The translations under genes were made by a program, and so were the position numbers. A DNA stretch of 64,000 bases from the NCBI RefSeq assembly GCF_031932625.1, contig NZ_JAVSCK010000002.1:186001-250000 (forward strand), written 5' to 3'. The notes beneath the pieces are model-generated. The model was not told the origin of the DNA, did no database searches, and saw nothing but the letters and a program-made list of their open reading frames with translations. Positions within the stretch are counted from its first letter, which is position 1. Each line of letters opens with the position of its first letter. Shown in pieces: positions 42,468-52,018 of this stretch. Source of the stretch: Hwangdonia seohaensis (lineage in GTDB: Bacteria; Bacteroidota; Bacteroidia; Flavobacteriales; Flavobacteriaceae).

Positions 42468-45074
42468 CTATAATTCTTCAGTAATTAAACTGCTTTGATT
42501 TCTAAAAACCAATTCATCATCAAAGGCATCGAGTAGAATAATACTATCAGTTGTTACTTTTCCTGCTAATATTTCTTTACTCAAAGCGTTTAAAACTTCT
42601 TTTTGAATCACACGTTTTACGGGTCTTGCACCATATTCCGGATTGTAACCTTTGTTTGCTAAATACGCAATAGCTTCTGGCGTTGCATCAAAAGTAATGC
42701 CTTGTTGTGCTATAGTTTTAGTCACGTTTTTTAGCTGCATACCTACAATGGCTACAATGTTTTCTTTACTTAACGGCGTAAACATAATGGTGTCGTCAAT
42801 TCTGTTTAAAAACTCCGGACGTACACTTTGTTTCAATAAACCTAAAACATCAATTTTGGCTGCTTCAACGGCAGAATCTAAGTCTTTTGTAGCTTCAAAA
42901 CGCTCTTGAATTAAATGACTTCCAATATTTGAGGTCATAATAATAATCGTGTTTTTAAAGTCCGCTACACGACCTTTATTATCCGTTAAATGCCCTTCAT
43001 CAAGCACTTGCAATAAGATGTTAAAGGTGTCTGGATGTGCTTTTTCAATTTCATCCAACAAAACAACCGAATAGGGTTTTCTACGAACAGCCTCGGTTAA
43101 TTGACCGCCTTCATCATAACCTACATATCCCGGAGGCGCTCCAACCAATCTGCTTACCGCATGTCGTTCTTGGTATTCGCTCATGTCAATTCTGGTCATG
43201 GCGCTTTCATCATCAAACAAATATTCGGCTAAAGCCTTTGCGAGCTCTGTTTTACCAACGCCGGTGGTTCCTAAAAACAAGAATGTTCCAATAGGTTTTT
43301 TCGGGTTTTGTAAGCCTGCACGACTTCTGCGAACAGCATCACTTACGGCAACAATGGCCTCTTCTTGCCCAACCACGCGCTTGTGTAGTTCATCTTCTAA
43401 TTTTAAAAGTTTTTCACGTTCGCTTTGTAGCATTTTGGTAACCGGAATTCCGGTCCATTTGGCAACTACTTCGGCAATATCATCATAGGTTACTTCTTCC
43501 TTAATTAAAGAGGTTTCAGACTGCGCCTCCAGCTGCTTTTGAAATACTTCGAGTTGCTCTTGGGCTTCCTTAATTTTTCCGTAACGCAATTCGGCTACTT
43601 TGCCGTAATCGCCATCACGCTCTGCACGTTCCGCTTCCAGTTTGAAGTTTTCAATGTCCTGTTTTGTGTTTTGGATATTATCAACCACTTCCTTTTCGCT
43701 TTTCCATTTCGCATTGATTTCGTTGCGCTCTTCTTTTAAGTTTGCCAAATCCGATCGGAGCGATTTTAATTTCGCCTCGTCTTTTTCACGTTTAATGGCC
43801 TCAATTTCAATTTCCAGCTGCATGATTTTTCTATCCAAAACATCCAGTTCTTCGGGTTTTGAGTTGATTTCCATACGTAATTTTGAAGCCGATTCATCCA
43901 TTAAATCAATGGCTTTATCTGGTAAAAAACGATTGGTAATGTAGCGTTGCGACAATTCAACGGCGCCAATAATAGCCTCGTCTTTAATACGTACTTTATG
44001 GTGCGTTTCGTACTTTTCCTTGATGCCTCTTAAAATTGAAATGGCACTTTCGGTATCGGGCTCATCCACCATAACTTTTTGAAAACGACGCTCTAAAGCT
44101 TTGTCTTTTTCAAAGTACTTTTGATACTCATCTAAGGTGGTTGCGCCAATAGCGCGCAGTTCCCCACGGGCCAAAGCGGGCTTTAAAATATTGGCGGCAT
44201 CCATAGCGCCCTGTCCGCCACCGGCACCAACAAGCGTGTGGATTTCGTCGATAAACAATACAATATCGCCATCGCTGGTTGTAACTTCCTTAATTACGGC
44301 TTTTAAGCGTTCTTCAAACTCACCTTTATATTTTGCGCCAGCAATTAGGGCACCCATATCTAAGGCAAAAATTTGTTTGTCCTTTAGGTTTTCCGGAATA
44401 TCGCCATCAATAATTCTGTGTGCTAAACCTTCGGCAATAGCGGTTTTGCCCGTTCCTGGTTCACCCACTAAAATGGGATTGTTTTTGGTACGGCGCGATA
44501 AAATTTGAAGAATACGGCGTATTTCTTCGTCGCGACCAATTACAGGATCCAACTTACCGTCTTTGGCCAATTGGTTTAAATTTTTTGCATATTTATTAAG
44601 GGCGTTGTATGTTTCCTCCTGACTTTGCGAGGTTACATTTTCGCCTTTGCGCAATTCTTGAATACTGGCACTAAGCGTTTTTTCTGTTACGCCTTGGTCT
44701 TTTAGCATTTGCGCTATTTTGCTGTTCGATTTAAAAACCGCCAAAATTAAATGCTCGATGGAAACAAAATCATCCTTCATTTTTTTAGCAATAATAGACG
44801 CTTCGTTTAGCGATTTCCCAGCTTCGCGCGATAACATTAATTCGCTACCCGTAACTTTGGGGAAGCTTTCCAATTGCTTGTCTAAAGCTTGTTGCAGGAT
44901 ATTAATGTTAACATTCAGTTTTTTTAAAATGAATGGCAATACGTTTTCATCAACTTCAAAAATGCCTTTGAAAATGTGCTCGTTTTCTATTTGTTGATGC
45001 CCGAAACCCTGAGCAATTTGCTGTGCTTGCTGAATGGCTTCTTGGGATTTTATAGTATAATTATTTAAGTTCAT
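42468..45074 (-). CDS. clpB: ATP-dependent disaggregase ClpB
   Basis: 868 residues, full length. An N-terminal Clp domain (1-145) is followed by AAA domain 1 with Walker A GEPGTGKTAIAEG and Walker B IVLFIDEIHTLVG, the long coiled-coil middle domain (about 400-525, rich in EIEAIKREKDEAK), and AAA domain 2 with Walker A GTTGVGKTELAKA. IGATTLDEYQKYFEKDKALERRF is the ClpB signature. It rescues aggregated proteins together with DnaK. A promoter with TTG-N19-TAnnTTTT lies 66 bases upstream. Confidence 0.97.
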   Translation of the reverse strand: MNLNNYTIKSQEAIQQAQQIAQGFGHQQIENEHIFKGIFEVDENVLPFILKKLNVNINILQQALDKQLESFPKVTGSELMLSREAGKSLNEASIIAKKMKDDFVSIEHLILAVFKSNSKIAQMLKDQGVTEKTLSASIQELRKGENVTSQSQEETYNALNKYAKNLNQLAKDGKLDPVIGRDEEIRRILQILSRRTKNNPILVGEPGTGKTAIAEGLAHRIIDGDIPENLKDKQIFALDMGALIAGAKYKGEFEERLKAVIKEVTTSDGDIVLFIDEIHTLVGAGGGQGAMDAANILKPALARGELRAIGATTLDEYQKYFEKDKALERRFQKVMVDEPDTESAISILRGIKEKYETHHKVRIKDEAIIGAVELSQRYITNRFLPDKAIDLMDESASKLRMEINSKPEELDVLDRKIMQLEIEIEAIKREKDEAKLKSLRSDLANLKEERNEINAKWKSEKEVVDNIQNTKQDIENFKLEAERAERDGDYGKVAELRYGKIKEAQEQLEVFQKQLEAQSETSLIKEEVTYDDIAEVVAKWTGIPVTKMLQSEREKLLKLEDELHKRVVGQEEAIVAVSDAVRRSRAGLQNPKKPIGTFLFLGTTGVGKTELAKALAEYLFDDESAMTRIDMSEYQERHAVSRLVGAPPGYVGYDEGGQLTEAVRRKPYSVVLLDEIEKAHPDTFNILLQVLDEGHLTDNKGRVADFKNTIIIMTSNIGSHLIQERFEATKDLDSAVEAAKIDVLGLLKQSVRPEFLNRIDDTIMFTPLSKENIVAIVGMQLKNVTKTIAQQGITFDATPEAIAYLANKGYNPEYGARPVKRVIQKEVLNALSKEILAGKVTTDSIILLDAFDDELVFRNQSSLITEEL

Positions 45075-45139
45075 ATAAAATTTAATTTTTCATTCCTTTA
45101 AAGAGGACATGTTATTATTGTTTTCTTTCTAAAAAAGTA

Positions 45140-45169
45140 AAAATCTACTATATTATTTTATTTTTACAA
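45140..45169 (-). promoter_or_regulatory. predicted clpB promoter
   Basis: On the - strand, TTG (complement of 45167-45169) is followed after exactly 19 bases by TAGATTTT (complement of 45140-45147), close to the Bacteroidota consensus TTTG-N19-TAnnTTTG. No CIRCE heat-shock operator was seen nearby. The rest of 45075-45370 has only a small CCCTC/GAGGG hairpin at 45335-45348. Confidence 0.5.
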
Positions 45170-45370
45170 TAGCACTAAGTCAATAACCTTACCAATGCTA
45201 TTTGAGCGACAAAATGTCTTGATAGACCTTTGTTCTAATGACTTTTAGTCAGTTTGTAAGATTTAAAATAAGTTTCGACTTAGGAGAGTAATGGATGTGT
45301 TTCTGCTTTAAAAGGAACAGTAAAAATGAGATTCCCTCCATTGAGGGTATGAAAATATAATATAGAAATT

Positions 45371-45760
45371 ATGGGATTATTGAATAAATTATTTCGTGGC
45401 GATAACGAAGCAAAAGAAGACAAGGTTTTGCCTTGGATTCCTTTAAATGAATTGACTCAGTTAGACAGTATTAAAAATCAATCGGATACCAAAACCCAGG
45501 TTATTTTTAAACACTCTACACGCTGCGGTATCAGCAGAATGGTAATGAAGCAATTTGTTGATGCTTATAATTTTACTGAAAAAGACTTTGATTTGTATTA
45601 TTTGGATTTGCTGAATTACCGTGAGGTTTCTAACGAAGTTGGATATAAATTTCAGGTGCTGCACGAATCCCCGCAGCTTTTGGTAATTAAAAATGGTGCG
45701 GTGGTGTCGCATGCCTCCCATGGCGCGATTAACGCTTTGGATTTGAATCGATTTATTTAA
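45371..45760 (+). CDS. ytxJ: YtxJ-like bacillithiol-system protein
   Basis: 129 residues, thioredoxin-like. The single active-site Cys lies in FKHSTRCGISRMVMKQF, the YtxJ signature, followed by the cis-Pro segment VLHESPQLLVIKNG. YtxJ proteins are thought to act as monothiol bacilliredoxins, removing bacillithiol from proteins. This agrees with use of bacillithiol in Flavobacteria. Monocistronic, followed by a shared terminator. Confidence 0.9.
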   Translation: MGLLNKLFRGDNEAKEDKVLPWIPLNELTQLDSIKNQSDTKTQVIFKHSTRCGISRMVMKQFVDAYNFTEKDFDLYYLDLLNYREVSNEVGYKFQVLHESPQLLVIKNGAVVSHASHGAINALDLNRFI

Positions 45761-45762
45761 AC

Positions 45763-45793
45763 AAAAACACCTCCCAAAAGTTGAGAGGTTTTA
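45763..45793. terminator. bidirectional terminator between ytxJ and the lipoprotein gene
   Basis: A short stem ACCTC (45769-45773) and GAGGT (45785-45789) is flanked by A-rich sequence on the left and TTTT on the right. It lies between the two convergent stop codons. Confidence 0.55.
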
Positions 45794-45799
45794 AATTGA

Positions 45800-46978
45800 T
45801 TATCTAATCGTATAAGAATTTATAATATCCTTGAGTTTGTATTTTAAATCTTCGCCAGTGTCGTAAACCATTTGCTCGTTACTTGGGAATGGCACACGCC
45901 TGTTGTCCAACAATAATCTATCCTCTTTGTTTAACGCACGTTTATCGCCTCTTGAGCGTGCGAAATAATGTTCGAAAACAAATTCGCTATCAATGGTAAA
46001 GGTATCTAACGGTTGCTTTGATGCCAAATCTAAATACACTACGTCTGCAATAACTTGAGACGACTTGGTTTGAAGCGTTTCCAATAAACGGCATTTTACC
46101 CTAATAATTTTATCAACTTTTATATCGTTGCCCAAGGTGTCTTTTACCACATTTCCAGCGCTGTCTAATTGATATTCCCAACCATCTTTAACGTCCTTTT
46201 CCCGTAAAAACTCACGTTCCTTAATGCGTTCCGGCGAAATATTAATACGCTTTAAATTGAGGTGCATGGCGTAATCGTATGTAACATCATTTATTTTATT
46301 GGCATGATAAACACTCCAAAATTTATTTAATCCGTAAGTATCAAAATTCAACAAATCCTCTTCTAATCGTGTTGGGATTATTTGTTGTGTTTCATTGTTA
46401 ATGGAAACCAAAATATAGTTGGTGCCTCTTTGGTGGGCTTCATCTAACAGTTCACGCGTGTTTTCGTAATTCGGACTTATTCTGTCTAAATAATCAAGCG
46501 TTTGGTAAGCTTCCCTAATCGCAAGTTTGTCATCAGATTCTAAAAGTTTTATGCCTTTTTCATATAAATAATCTGAAAGATTTTTTCGGGACTCAATAAT
46601 GGCATTGCTATAATTATTAAAGTCAAACGGAATATCTTTGCCGTTTACCTGCAGTGGTAAAATGGGTTTGATAACTTCCTGCCTTGCATTCAAATCCAAA
46701 TAACGCTCGTAAATCTCCCGATACAATTCTGGGTTATTATCTTTTTTAAGATGGTTTATGGTGTTTAAATCCCTGTCTTCAGCCTTGTAATAGGCGTCTT
46801 GTAGCATTAAAACTACGTCGCGTTTACGCTTGGAGTCTTTATTTGTTCGTAGGGTTTTAAGCGCTGTGTTTATGGCCTGATCGTAATTACCGGTATTTAC
46901 AGCTTTTTCAACTTCTTTTTTTGCACTACAGGCAATACATAATGAAAGTGTAAGGATGATGAGTAGAAATCTTTTCAT
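45800..46978 (-). CDS. lipoprotein of unknown function with TPR-like N-terminus
   Basis: 392 residues. Lipid Cys at 17 (LCIACSAKK). Residues 20-120 are helical and TPR-like (KAVNTGNYDQAINTALKTLRTNKD). The middle is helical and the C-terminal half beta-rich (NETQQIIPTRLEEDLLNFDTYGLNKFWSVYHA). Similar lipoproteins are common in Flavobacteria, with no known role. Monocistronic. Confidence 0.65.
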   Translation of the reverse strand: MKRFLLIILTLSLCIACSAKKEVEKAVNTGNYDQAINTALKTLRTNKDSKRKRDVVLMLQDAYYKAEDRDLNTINHLKKDNNPELYREIYERYLDLNARQEVIKPILPLQVNGKDIPFDFNNYSNAIIESRKNLSDYLYEKGIKLLESDDKLAIREAYQTLDYLDRISPNYENTRELLDEAHQRGTNYILVSINNETQQIIPTRLEEDLLNFDTYGLNKFWSVYHANKINDVTYDYAMHLNLKRINISPERIKEREFLREKDVKDGWEYQLDSAGNVVKDTLGNDIKVDKIIRVKCRLLETLQTKSSQVIADVVYLDLASKQPLDTFTIDSEFVFEHYFARSRGDKRALNKEDRLLLDNRRVPFPSNEQMVYDTGEDLKYKLKDIINSYTIR

Positions 46979-47102
46979 AGGTTATCATTTTAGGTTATTT
47001 GGGATACTATTCAATAGTGGTGCCAAAATACTAAAACTATAGATTAAATACTAATAAATCCGTTAAAACGTAAAATTTAGATATATTTCAGTAAGATTAG
47101 TC

Positions 47103-48386
47103 TTATTTTTTAAAATAAACCGGAAGCAATTTAGTTGAAACCTCGCCAAAGCCAATACGTGTACCATCCTTCTCGCAATGCCCGCGCATAATTACGGTGT
47201 CGTTGTCATTTATAAACTTGCGCTGTGTACCGTTATTTAGTTTAATGGGTTTTTCGCCACGCCATGACAGTTCTAACATGGAACCGTAAGAATCTGGTGT
47301 TGGCCCAGAAATGGTACCACTTCCCATCATATCACCGGAGTTTATGGGGCATCCATTTATGGTATGATGCGCCAGTTGCTGCGACATGTTCCAATACATA
47401 TATTTAAAATTCGATTTGCTAACCACGGTTTCTTTAGCACCATTTGGCTGGATGGAAACCTCCAGATTAATATCGTAGCTCTTTTTGCCTTTGTATTGCA
47501 AGTATTCCAATTGCGGTTTTAACGGTTTTGGACCATTGACCCTAAACGGCTCCAAAGCATCCAATGTAACTATCCAAGGTGAAATGGAAGATGCAAAACT
47601 CTTCGCTAAAAACGGACCCAATGGCACGTATTCCCATTTTTGAATATCGCGTGCGCTCCAATCGTTAAATAAAACCAATCCGAAAATATATTCTTCGGCT
47701 TCGTTTACAGGAATAGATTCACCTAAATCGTTGGCATCGGTGGTGATAAAAGCCATTTCCAACTCAAAATCCACTAATTTACTCGGACCAAAAACGGGCT
47801 CTGTAGCACCGTTCGGAAGGGTTTGCCCCTGTGGCCTGTGTATCGGGATTCCGGATGGAATAATGGACGAACTTCTGCCATGGTATCCCACAGGAATATG
47901 CAACCAATTTGGCATCAACGCATTCTCCGGGTCTCTAAACATGGTGCCCACATTTGTAGCGTGCTCGATGCTTGAATAAAAATCGGTGTAATCGCCAATT
48001 TGAACCGGTAATTGCATTTCAATTTCATCCAAACGAAACAATACAATTTCCTTATGCTTTACATTGTTTTTTAACGCGGTGTTTTCGGCATCAAAAATTT
48101 CGGCAATTCTATTTCTAACAGCGCGCCAAGTTTTTCTGCCATCGGCAATAAAATCATTTAAGGTATCTTGAAGAAAAATATCATCGGTTAGCGCAATGCC
48201 ATCAAAATAGCCCAATTGATGCAAAGCCCCAAGGTCTATGGCGGTATCGCCAATGCGCGTGCCTATGGTAATAATGTCATCGCGCGTTAAAAATACACCG
48301 AACGGAATGTTCTGAATGGGGAAATCTGAGTTTTTATCGACGTGTAACCACGAAGCTCTATCTGGATTGTTGGCTGATATTTGCAT
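47103..48386 (-). CDS. fahA: fumarylacetoacetase
   Basis: 427 residues. FAH marks: FPIQNIPFGVFLTRDD at the N-terminus, YTDFYSSIEHATNVGTMFRD (catalytic His and metal Asp), HIPVGYHGRSSSIIPSG, LVDFELEMAFIT, VLFNDWSARDIQKWEYVPLGPFLAKSF and GDMMGSGTISGP. It makes the last cut of tyrosine breakdown, giving fumarate and acetoacetate. Other genes of the pathway are outside the window. Confidence 0.96.
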   Translation of the reverse strand: MQISANNPDRASWLHVDKNSDFPIQNIPFGVFLTRDDIITIGTRIGDTAIDLGALHQLGYFDGIALTDDIFLQDTLNDFIADGRKTWRAVRNRIAEIFDAENTALKNNVKHKEIVLFRLDEIEMQLPVQIGDYTDFYSSIEHATNVGTMFRDPENALMPNWLHIPVGYHGRSSSIIPSGIPIHRPQGQTLPNGATEPVFGPSKLVDFELEMAFITTDANDLGESIPVNEAEEYIFGLVLFNDWSARDIQKWEYVPLGPFLAKSFASSISPWIVTLDALEPFRVNGPKPLKPQLEYLQYKGKKSYDINLEVSIQPNGAKETVVSKSNFKYMYWNMSQQLAHHTINGCPINSGDMMGSGTISGPTPDSYGSMLELSWRGEKPIKLNNGTQRKFINDNDTVIMRGHCEKDGTRIGFGEVSTKLLPVYFKK

Positions 48387-48419
48387 ACCTTATGTATTAG
48401 ATGTTATTTTAATTCGTAT

Positions 48420-48427
48420 CAAACCTA
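48420..48427 (-). promoter_or_regulatory. predicted -7 element of the fumarylacetoacetase promoter
   Basis: On the - strand it reads TAGGTTTG, an exact TAnnTTTG match, 34 bases before the ATG. No clear -33 TTG. Confidence 0.5.
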
Positions 48428-48550
48428 CATAATTTTTTTATTTATTTAATTATAAATGCCTAAAAATAGATTTATTTTAATCGTTAATAAATCGGTTTAA
48501 AACTTAGGCGTAAAAATATATATTTTGATGTATTTGAATAATCTATTTGT

Positions 48551-48558
48551 TATTTTTG
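48551..48558 (+). promoter_or_regulatory. predicted -7 element of the glyA promoter
   Basis: TATTTTTG matches TAnnTTTG, 28 bases before the glyA ATG. A TTTG at 48524-48527 lies 23 bases upstream, slightly longer than the usual 19-base spacing. Confidence 0.45.
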
Positions 48559-48585
48559 CGCAACATTTAACTACAATTAAAATTT

Positions 48586-49857
48586 ATGCAACGCGACGAA
48601 CAAATTTTTGAACTTATTCAAGCTGAAAAAGAACGCCAATTACAAGGCTTAGAACTTATTGCATCAGAGAATTTTGTAAGCGACCAGGTTATGGAAGCTG
48701 CAGGCTCTGTATTAACCAATAAATATGCCGAAGGCTATCCGGGAAAGCGTTATTACGGCGGTTGCGAAGTGGTTGATGAAGTAGAGCAAATAGCTATTGA
48801 TAGGGCCAAAGCCTTATTTGGTGCAGCTTATGTAAATGTGCAACCACACTCTGGAAGTCAGGCAAATACGGCTGTTTTTGCGGCATGCTTGAAACCGGGT
48901 GATAAAATTTTAGGTTTCGATTTGTCCCATGGCGGACACTTAACCCACGGGTCGCCAGTAAATTTTTCGGGTAAATTGTACAATCCGTCGTTTTATGGCG
49001 TAGAGCAGGAGACCGGTGTTTTAAATTACGATAAAATTCAAGAAGTTGCCACAAAAGAGCAACCAAAACTAATAATTGCAGGTGCTTCGGCCTATTCGCG
49101 CGATATGGATTTTAAGCGTTTTAGAGAGATTGCCGATAGTGTAGGCGCTATTTTAATGGCCGATATTGCGCATCCAGCGGGATTAATAGCCAAAGGTATT
49201 TTAAACGATCCGTTGCCGCATTGCCATATTGTAACCACAACAACGCATAAAACCTTGCGTGGCCCAAGAGGCGGTATGATTATGATGGGACAGGATTTTG
49301 ATAACCCATTCGGTATCACGCTTAAAAACGGAAATCTGCGTAAAATGTCGTCGCTGTTGGATTCTGCGGTATTTCCAGGAAATCAAGGCGGCCCATTAGA
49401 GCATATTATAGCCGCTAAAGCCATTGCTTTTGGGGAAGCTTTGACCGACGATTTTTTACACTATCAACTGCAAGTTAAAGAAAATGCCAACGCTATGGCC
49501 AACGCCTTGGTAGCAAAAGATTACAATATTATTTCCGGCGGCACCGATAACCACTGTATGTTGATTGATTTGCGCAATAAAGATATTTCCGGTAAAGCAG
49601 CCGAACAAGCCTTGGTAAAAGCCGATATTACGGTAAATAAAAACATGGTGCCTTTTGATGATAAATCGCCTTTTGTAACCTCGGGCATCCGAATTGGTAC
49701 AGCGGCCGTTACCACCCGTGGTTTAAAAGAAGATGACATGCCAGTGATTGTTGATTTGATTGATGAAGTAATTAACAACCACGAAAACGAAGCCGTTTTA
49801 GAAACGGTAAAAGAAAAAGTAAATGCCATGATGAAAGGCAAACCTTTGTTTGTGTAG
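48586..49857 (+). CDS. glyA: serine hydroxymethyltransferase
   Basis: 423 residues. Marks: LQGLELIASENFVSDQVMEA, NKYAEGYPGKRYYGGCEVVDEVE, VQPHSGSQANTAVF, HPAGLIAKG and the PLP-lysine motif TTTTHKTLRGPRGG. It interconverts serine and glycine and feeds one-carbon units to folate. A strong terminator follows. Confidence 0.97.
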   Translation: MQRDEQIFELIQAEKERQLQGLELIASENFVSDQVMEAAGSVLTNKYAEGYPGKRYYGGCEVVDEVEQIAIDRAKALFGAAYVNVQPHSGSQANTAVFAACLKPGDKILGFDLSHGGHLTHGSPVNFSGKLYNPSFYGVEQETGVLNYDKIQEVATKEQPKLIIAGASAYSRDMDFKRFREIADSVGAILMADIAHPAGLIAKGILNDPLPHCHIVTTTTHKTLRGPRGGMIMMGQDFDNPFGITLKNGNLRKMSSLLDSAVFPGNQGGPLEHIIAAKAIAFGEALTDDFLHYQLQVKENANAMANALVAKDYNIISGGTDNHCMLIDLRNKDISGKAAEQALVKADITVNKNMVPFDDKSPFVTSGIRIGTAAVTTRGLKEDDMPVIVDLIDEVINNHENEAVLETVKEKVNAMMKGKPLFV

Positions 49858-49861
49858 TATC

Positions 49862-49936
49862 GTCATGATGAACTTGTTTCGGCATGACATCATCACATGG
49901 AAATATAATGAGCACCTGAAACTAGTTTAGGTTGAC
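49862..49936. repeat. MITE-like inverted repeat after glyA
   Basis: Two imperfect arms of about 22 bases: GTCATGATGAACTTGTTTCG at the left, and at the right CCTGAAACTAGTTTAGGTTGAC, whose complement begins GTCAACCTAAACTAGTTTCA. Elements of this kind are dispersed in Flavobacteria genomes. This copy looks decayed. It lies between the glyA stop and its terminator hairpin. Confidence 0.6.
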
Positions 49937-49937
49937 T

Positions 49938-49966
49938 AAAAAATCCTGCGGTAAGCGGGATTTTTT
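49938..49966 (+). terminator. intrinsic terminator of glyA
   Basis: AAAAAATCCTGC (49938-49949) pairs with GCGGGATTTTTT (49955-49966) around GGTAA, one T-G pair in the stem, ending in T-rich sequence. Confidence 0.85.
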
Positions 49967-50159
49967 GTTTGGGCGTTTTAACACGCTTTACTCATTGGTA
50001 TTTATAGAAAATTTTGGAAATCGTGAATATAAATATTTCTCTACTTAATCTTTTTAAAACCTTCATTGCGAAGAAGCTACCGACGTGGCAATCTGTTAAT
50101 CTTTACCTTAAAACATAATTATAAGTTAGCTAAGTTTTATAAAGGATTTCAAACATTTA

Positions 50160-50184
50160 GCCTGCGGTGAGCGCAGTCGAACCG
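50160..50184. repeat. dispersed short repeat with GCGGTGAGCGCAGTCGAACC core
   Basis: A GC-rich segment in AT-rich surroundings, with the core GCGGTGAGCGCAGTCGAACC that is seen as a dispersed intergenic motif in many Bacteroidota genomes. One copy in this window. The remaining spacer up to 50272 shows a TCCGTTAT direct repeat (50208 and 50266) and no gene. Confidence 0.45.
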
Positions 50185-50272
50185 TTCAATGGTTAACGCA
50201 GTATCCGTTATGTTTTGTGATTTTAGGTATGAAGTTGGTGCTCGTTTGTAACGCGTGCTAGCGGTGGGTCCG

Positions 50273-51088
50273 TTATTTATTAGTTCCTTCAAGCGTTTTC
50301 TGTAGTTCCGTGTTGATTTTTTCGTCCACGATGTCTGTTAGTTTACCACTTTCAAAATCGTATTTTTTAATTAAAGTCGGTTCATTATAATCCTCGAATT
50401 TTCCATCGTTGTTTTTATCTACTCCAAAGAGAATAGTCAAATTCTTTTCGTTATTAAGAAACTTATATTCGAAAATATCCATTCCCACAATTTCTACCTT
50501 TTTCAATTTTCGTTTTCCTAATGAATAAATATAAAGCGCTTTAAAGTCCAAAAGGTTAATTACTCCGTCCTTATATGTGTCTTTTTCGGAAACACTCATT
50601 AAAAGGTAAATATCGTCTTCAAAATATTCGGCTTCCATTTGGCTAAAATTTACTCTCTTATCAAAGAGTTTGTTATTAGTTCCTTCTTTTGAATTATAAA
50701 CAATTACATTATTGAATGCTCCATAATATTGTCTTGAATATCTTCCATCGCCCATTTCGTAATTTGAAGTGGATTTTGTTAAGTTTAAAAGCCCAGATAT
50801 GTCTTCTTGTTCATACAGAGTTTTGTGGGAAACTGGAATGATGTATATAGAATTAAGCGTATCAATCAAGCGTGGATTTTCATATGAAATTACTTGCTCT
50901 CGTTTATTTTCTTTTTGTAGTTCCTCAATTTTTTCATCCGATAAAATTCCCGTTTCTATATCATCGTCAAATCGTCTATGTTCCATTATTGTTATTGATA
51001 TAAAAGCCATTAAAGCAACCATCAAAAAAATTACTCCTACTGTTCCTAAAACAGCGAGAAGTCGTTGGTTATATTTCTCAATTTTCAT
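50273..51088 (-). CDS. hypothetical membrane-anchored protein
   Basis: 271 residues. One N-terminal membrane helix (LLAVLGTVGVIFLMVALMAF), then an acidic linker and a beta-rich outer domain (YYGAFNNVIVYNSKEG, YIYSLGKRKLKKVEIVGMD). DKNNDGKFEDYNEP near 225 resembles a calcium-binding loop. No family is recognised. It is set among structured intergenic DNA with the next gene, like a mobile cassette. Confidence 0.6.
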   Translation of the reverse strand: MKIEKYNQRLLAVLGTVGVIFLMVALMAFISITIMEHRRFDDDIETGILSDEKIEELQKENKREQVISYENPRLIDTLNSIYIIPVSHKTLYEQEDISGLLNLTKSTSNYEMGDGRYSRQYYGAFNNVIVYNSKEGTNNKLFDKRVNFSQMEAEYFEDDIYLLMSVSEKDTYKDGVINLLDFKALYIYSLGKRKLKKVEIVGMDIFEYKFLNNEKNLTILFGVDKNNDGKFEDYNEPTLIKKYDFESGKLTDIVDEKINTELQKTLEGTNK

Positions 51089-51117
51089 TTAGTTATCTGT
51101 TTTTTCATTGTGCCCAA

Positions 51118-51247
51118 TGGTTACGTATTAGAATAGTGCGTTGTTTGTGCGCGAGGATTTTCCGAAGGAAAATCAGATGCAAACAAACAAGTACTAACTT
51201 TTGATTTAGGAATAAACTTACGCATTATTTTTATACAATGTTACCAC
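51118..51247. repeat. long imperfect inverted repeat between two orphan genes (attC-like fold)
   Basis: The ends TGGTTACGTATT and TACAATGTTACCA are imperfect complements. Inside, TTGTTTGTGC pairs with GCAAACAAACAA, and the tip is GGATTTTCC-gaa-GGAAAATC, a near-perfect hairpin. The whole spacer would fold as one bulged stem, as integron attC sites do, though the typical attC core sequences are not clear. Confidence 0.5.
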
Positions 51248-51885
51248 ACGTTTTCTTTTATTCCCATTAATTTTCTCATTACCAAATTATATCTAAACAT
51301 TATTCTCATTCTGTTTTGGCTCGTTTCAATGAGTAAATAACTATACTTTACGTTATAAATTTTGGCTATTTGTTTTCGCCTTTCAGTTATTTCGTCTTTA
51401 GGCCAGTCATAAAGAATTAAAAGAATTTCCTTTTTACCATTTCGAAAATTTAATTCAGCTTGATTTTCGTTGTATTTATTGTAAAATTCAGGTTCGACAA
51501 TTGAATCTCGGTGAATCGCCAATTTTTTGTCAGAAATTCGAAGTTTTAGGGTATCCTTAATGTTGTTAAAATCAAATTTAAATTGTTCGTTAAAAACTGG
51601 CGAATGTTCATTGACTATAATTCGGAGAGAATCTTTCAATAAAACTCTAATTTTAAAAACTCCAGTTGAGTCAGTAATAAATTTGATAATACTATCTCCT
51701 TGAATTAACTGAACTTTGCTTTTTCGTTTATTCAGATTTTTGGTATATAGGTCTTTAGTGTCCCTAAATAACACAAATTCCGTTGCTTCCGATTTATAAA
51801 ATTCTACCTTACCAATAATTTCTTTTTGAGCGTAAAGGTTTTGCTGGAAAGCTAGAATGGTCAATATAAAAACTAATTTTTTCAA
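51241..51885 (-). CDS. secreted hypothetical protein
   Basis: 214 residues with a Sec signal (VFILTILAFQQNLYAQK). The early part (IIGKVEFYKS, DSTGVFKIRVLLKDSLRIIV) resembles a carboxypeptidase-regulatory-like beta-sandwich found at surface proteins of Bacteroidota. The C-terminal half is charged (EILLILYDWPKDEITERRKQ). No family with a known function. No promoter seen. Confidence 0.6.
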   Translation of the reverse strand: MKKLVFILTILAFQQNLYAQKEIIGKVEFYKSEATEFVLFRDTKDLYTKNLNKRKSKVQLIQGDSIIKFITDSTGVFKIRVLLKDSLRIIVNEHSPVFNEQFKFDFNNIKDTLKLRISDKKLAIHRDSIVEPEFYNKYNENQAELNFRNGKKEILLILYDWPKDEITERRKQIAKIYNVKYSYLLIETSQNRMRIMFRYNLVMRKLMGIKENVW

Positions 51886-52018
51886 ATGTGTGATAACTCC
51901 TTATATAACAACTTTTATTGCTAAAATCCCATAAATAAGCCAGGATAAAGTAAGTTTTGTGTTTCAGTTATTACGTAAATATAACTAATTTTTCTTACAG
52001 AAATAAATAAAAAAAGTA

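Noticed and set aside
49862..49936. Functional transposon after glyA
   Set aside because: Only decayed inverted arms without any transposase frame.
50158..50190. tRNA-like sequence (TTCGA on the - strand)
   Set aside because: No acceptor stem or anticodon arm can be built; it fits a dispersed short repeat instead.
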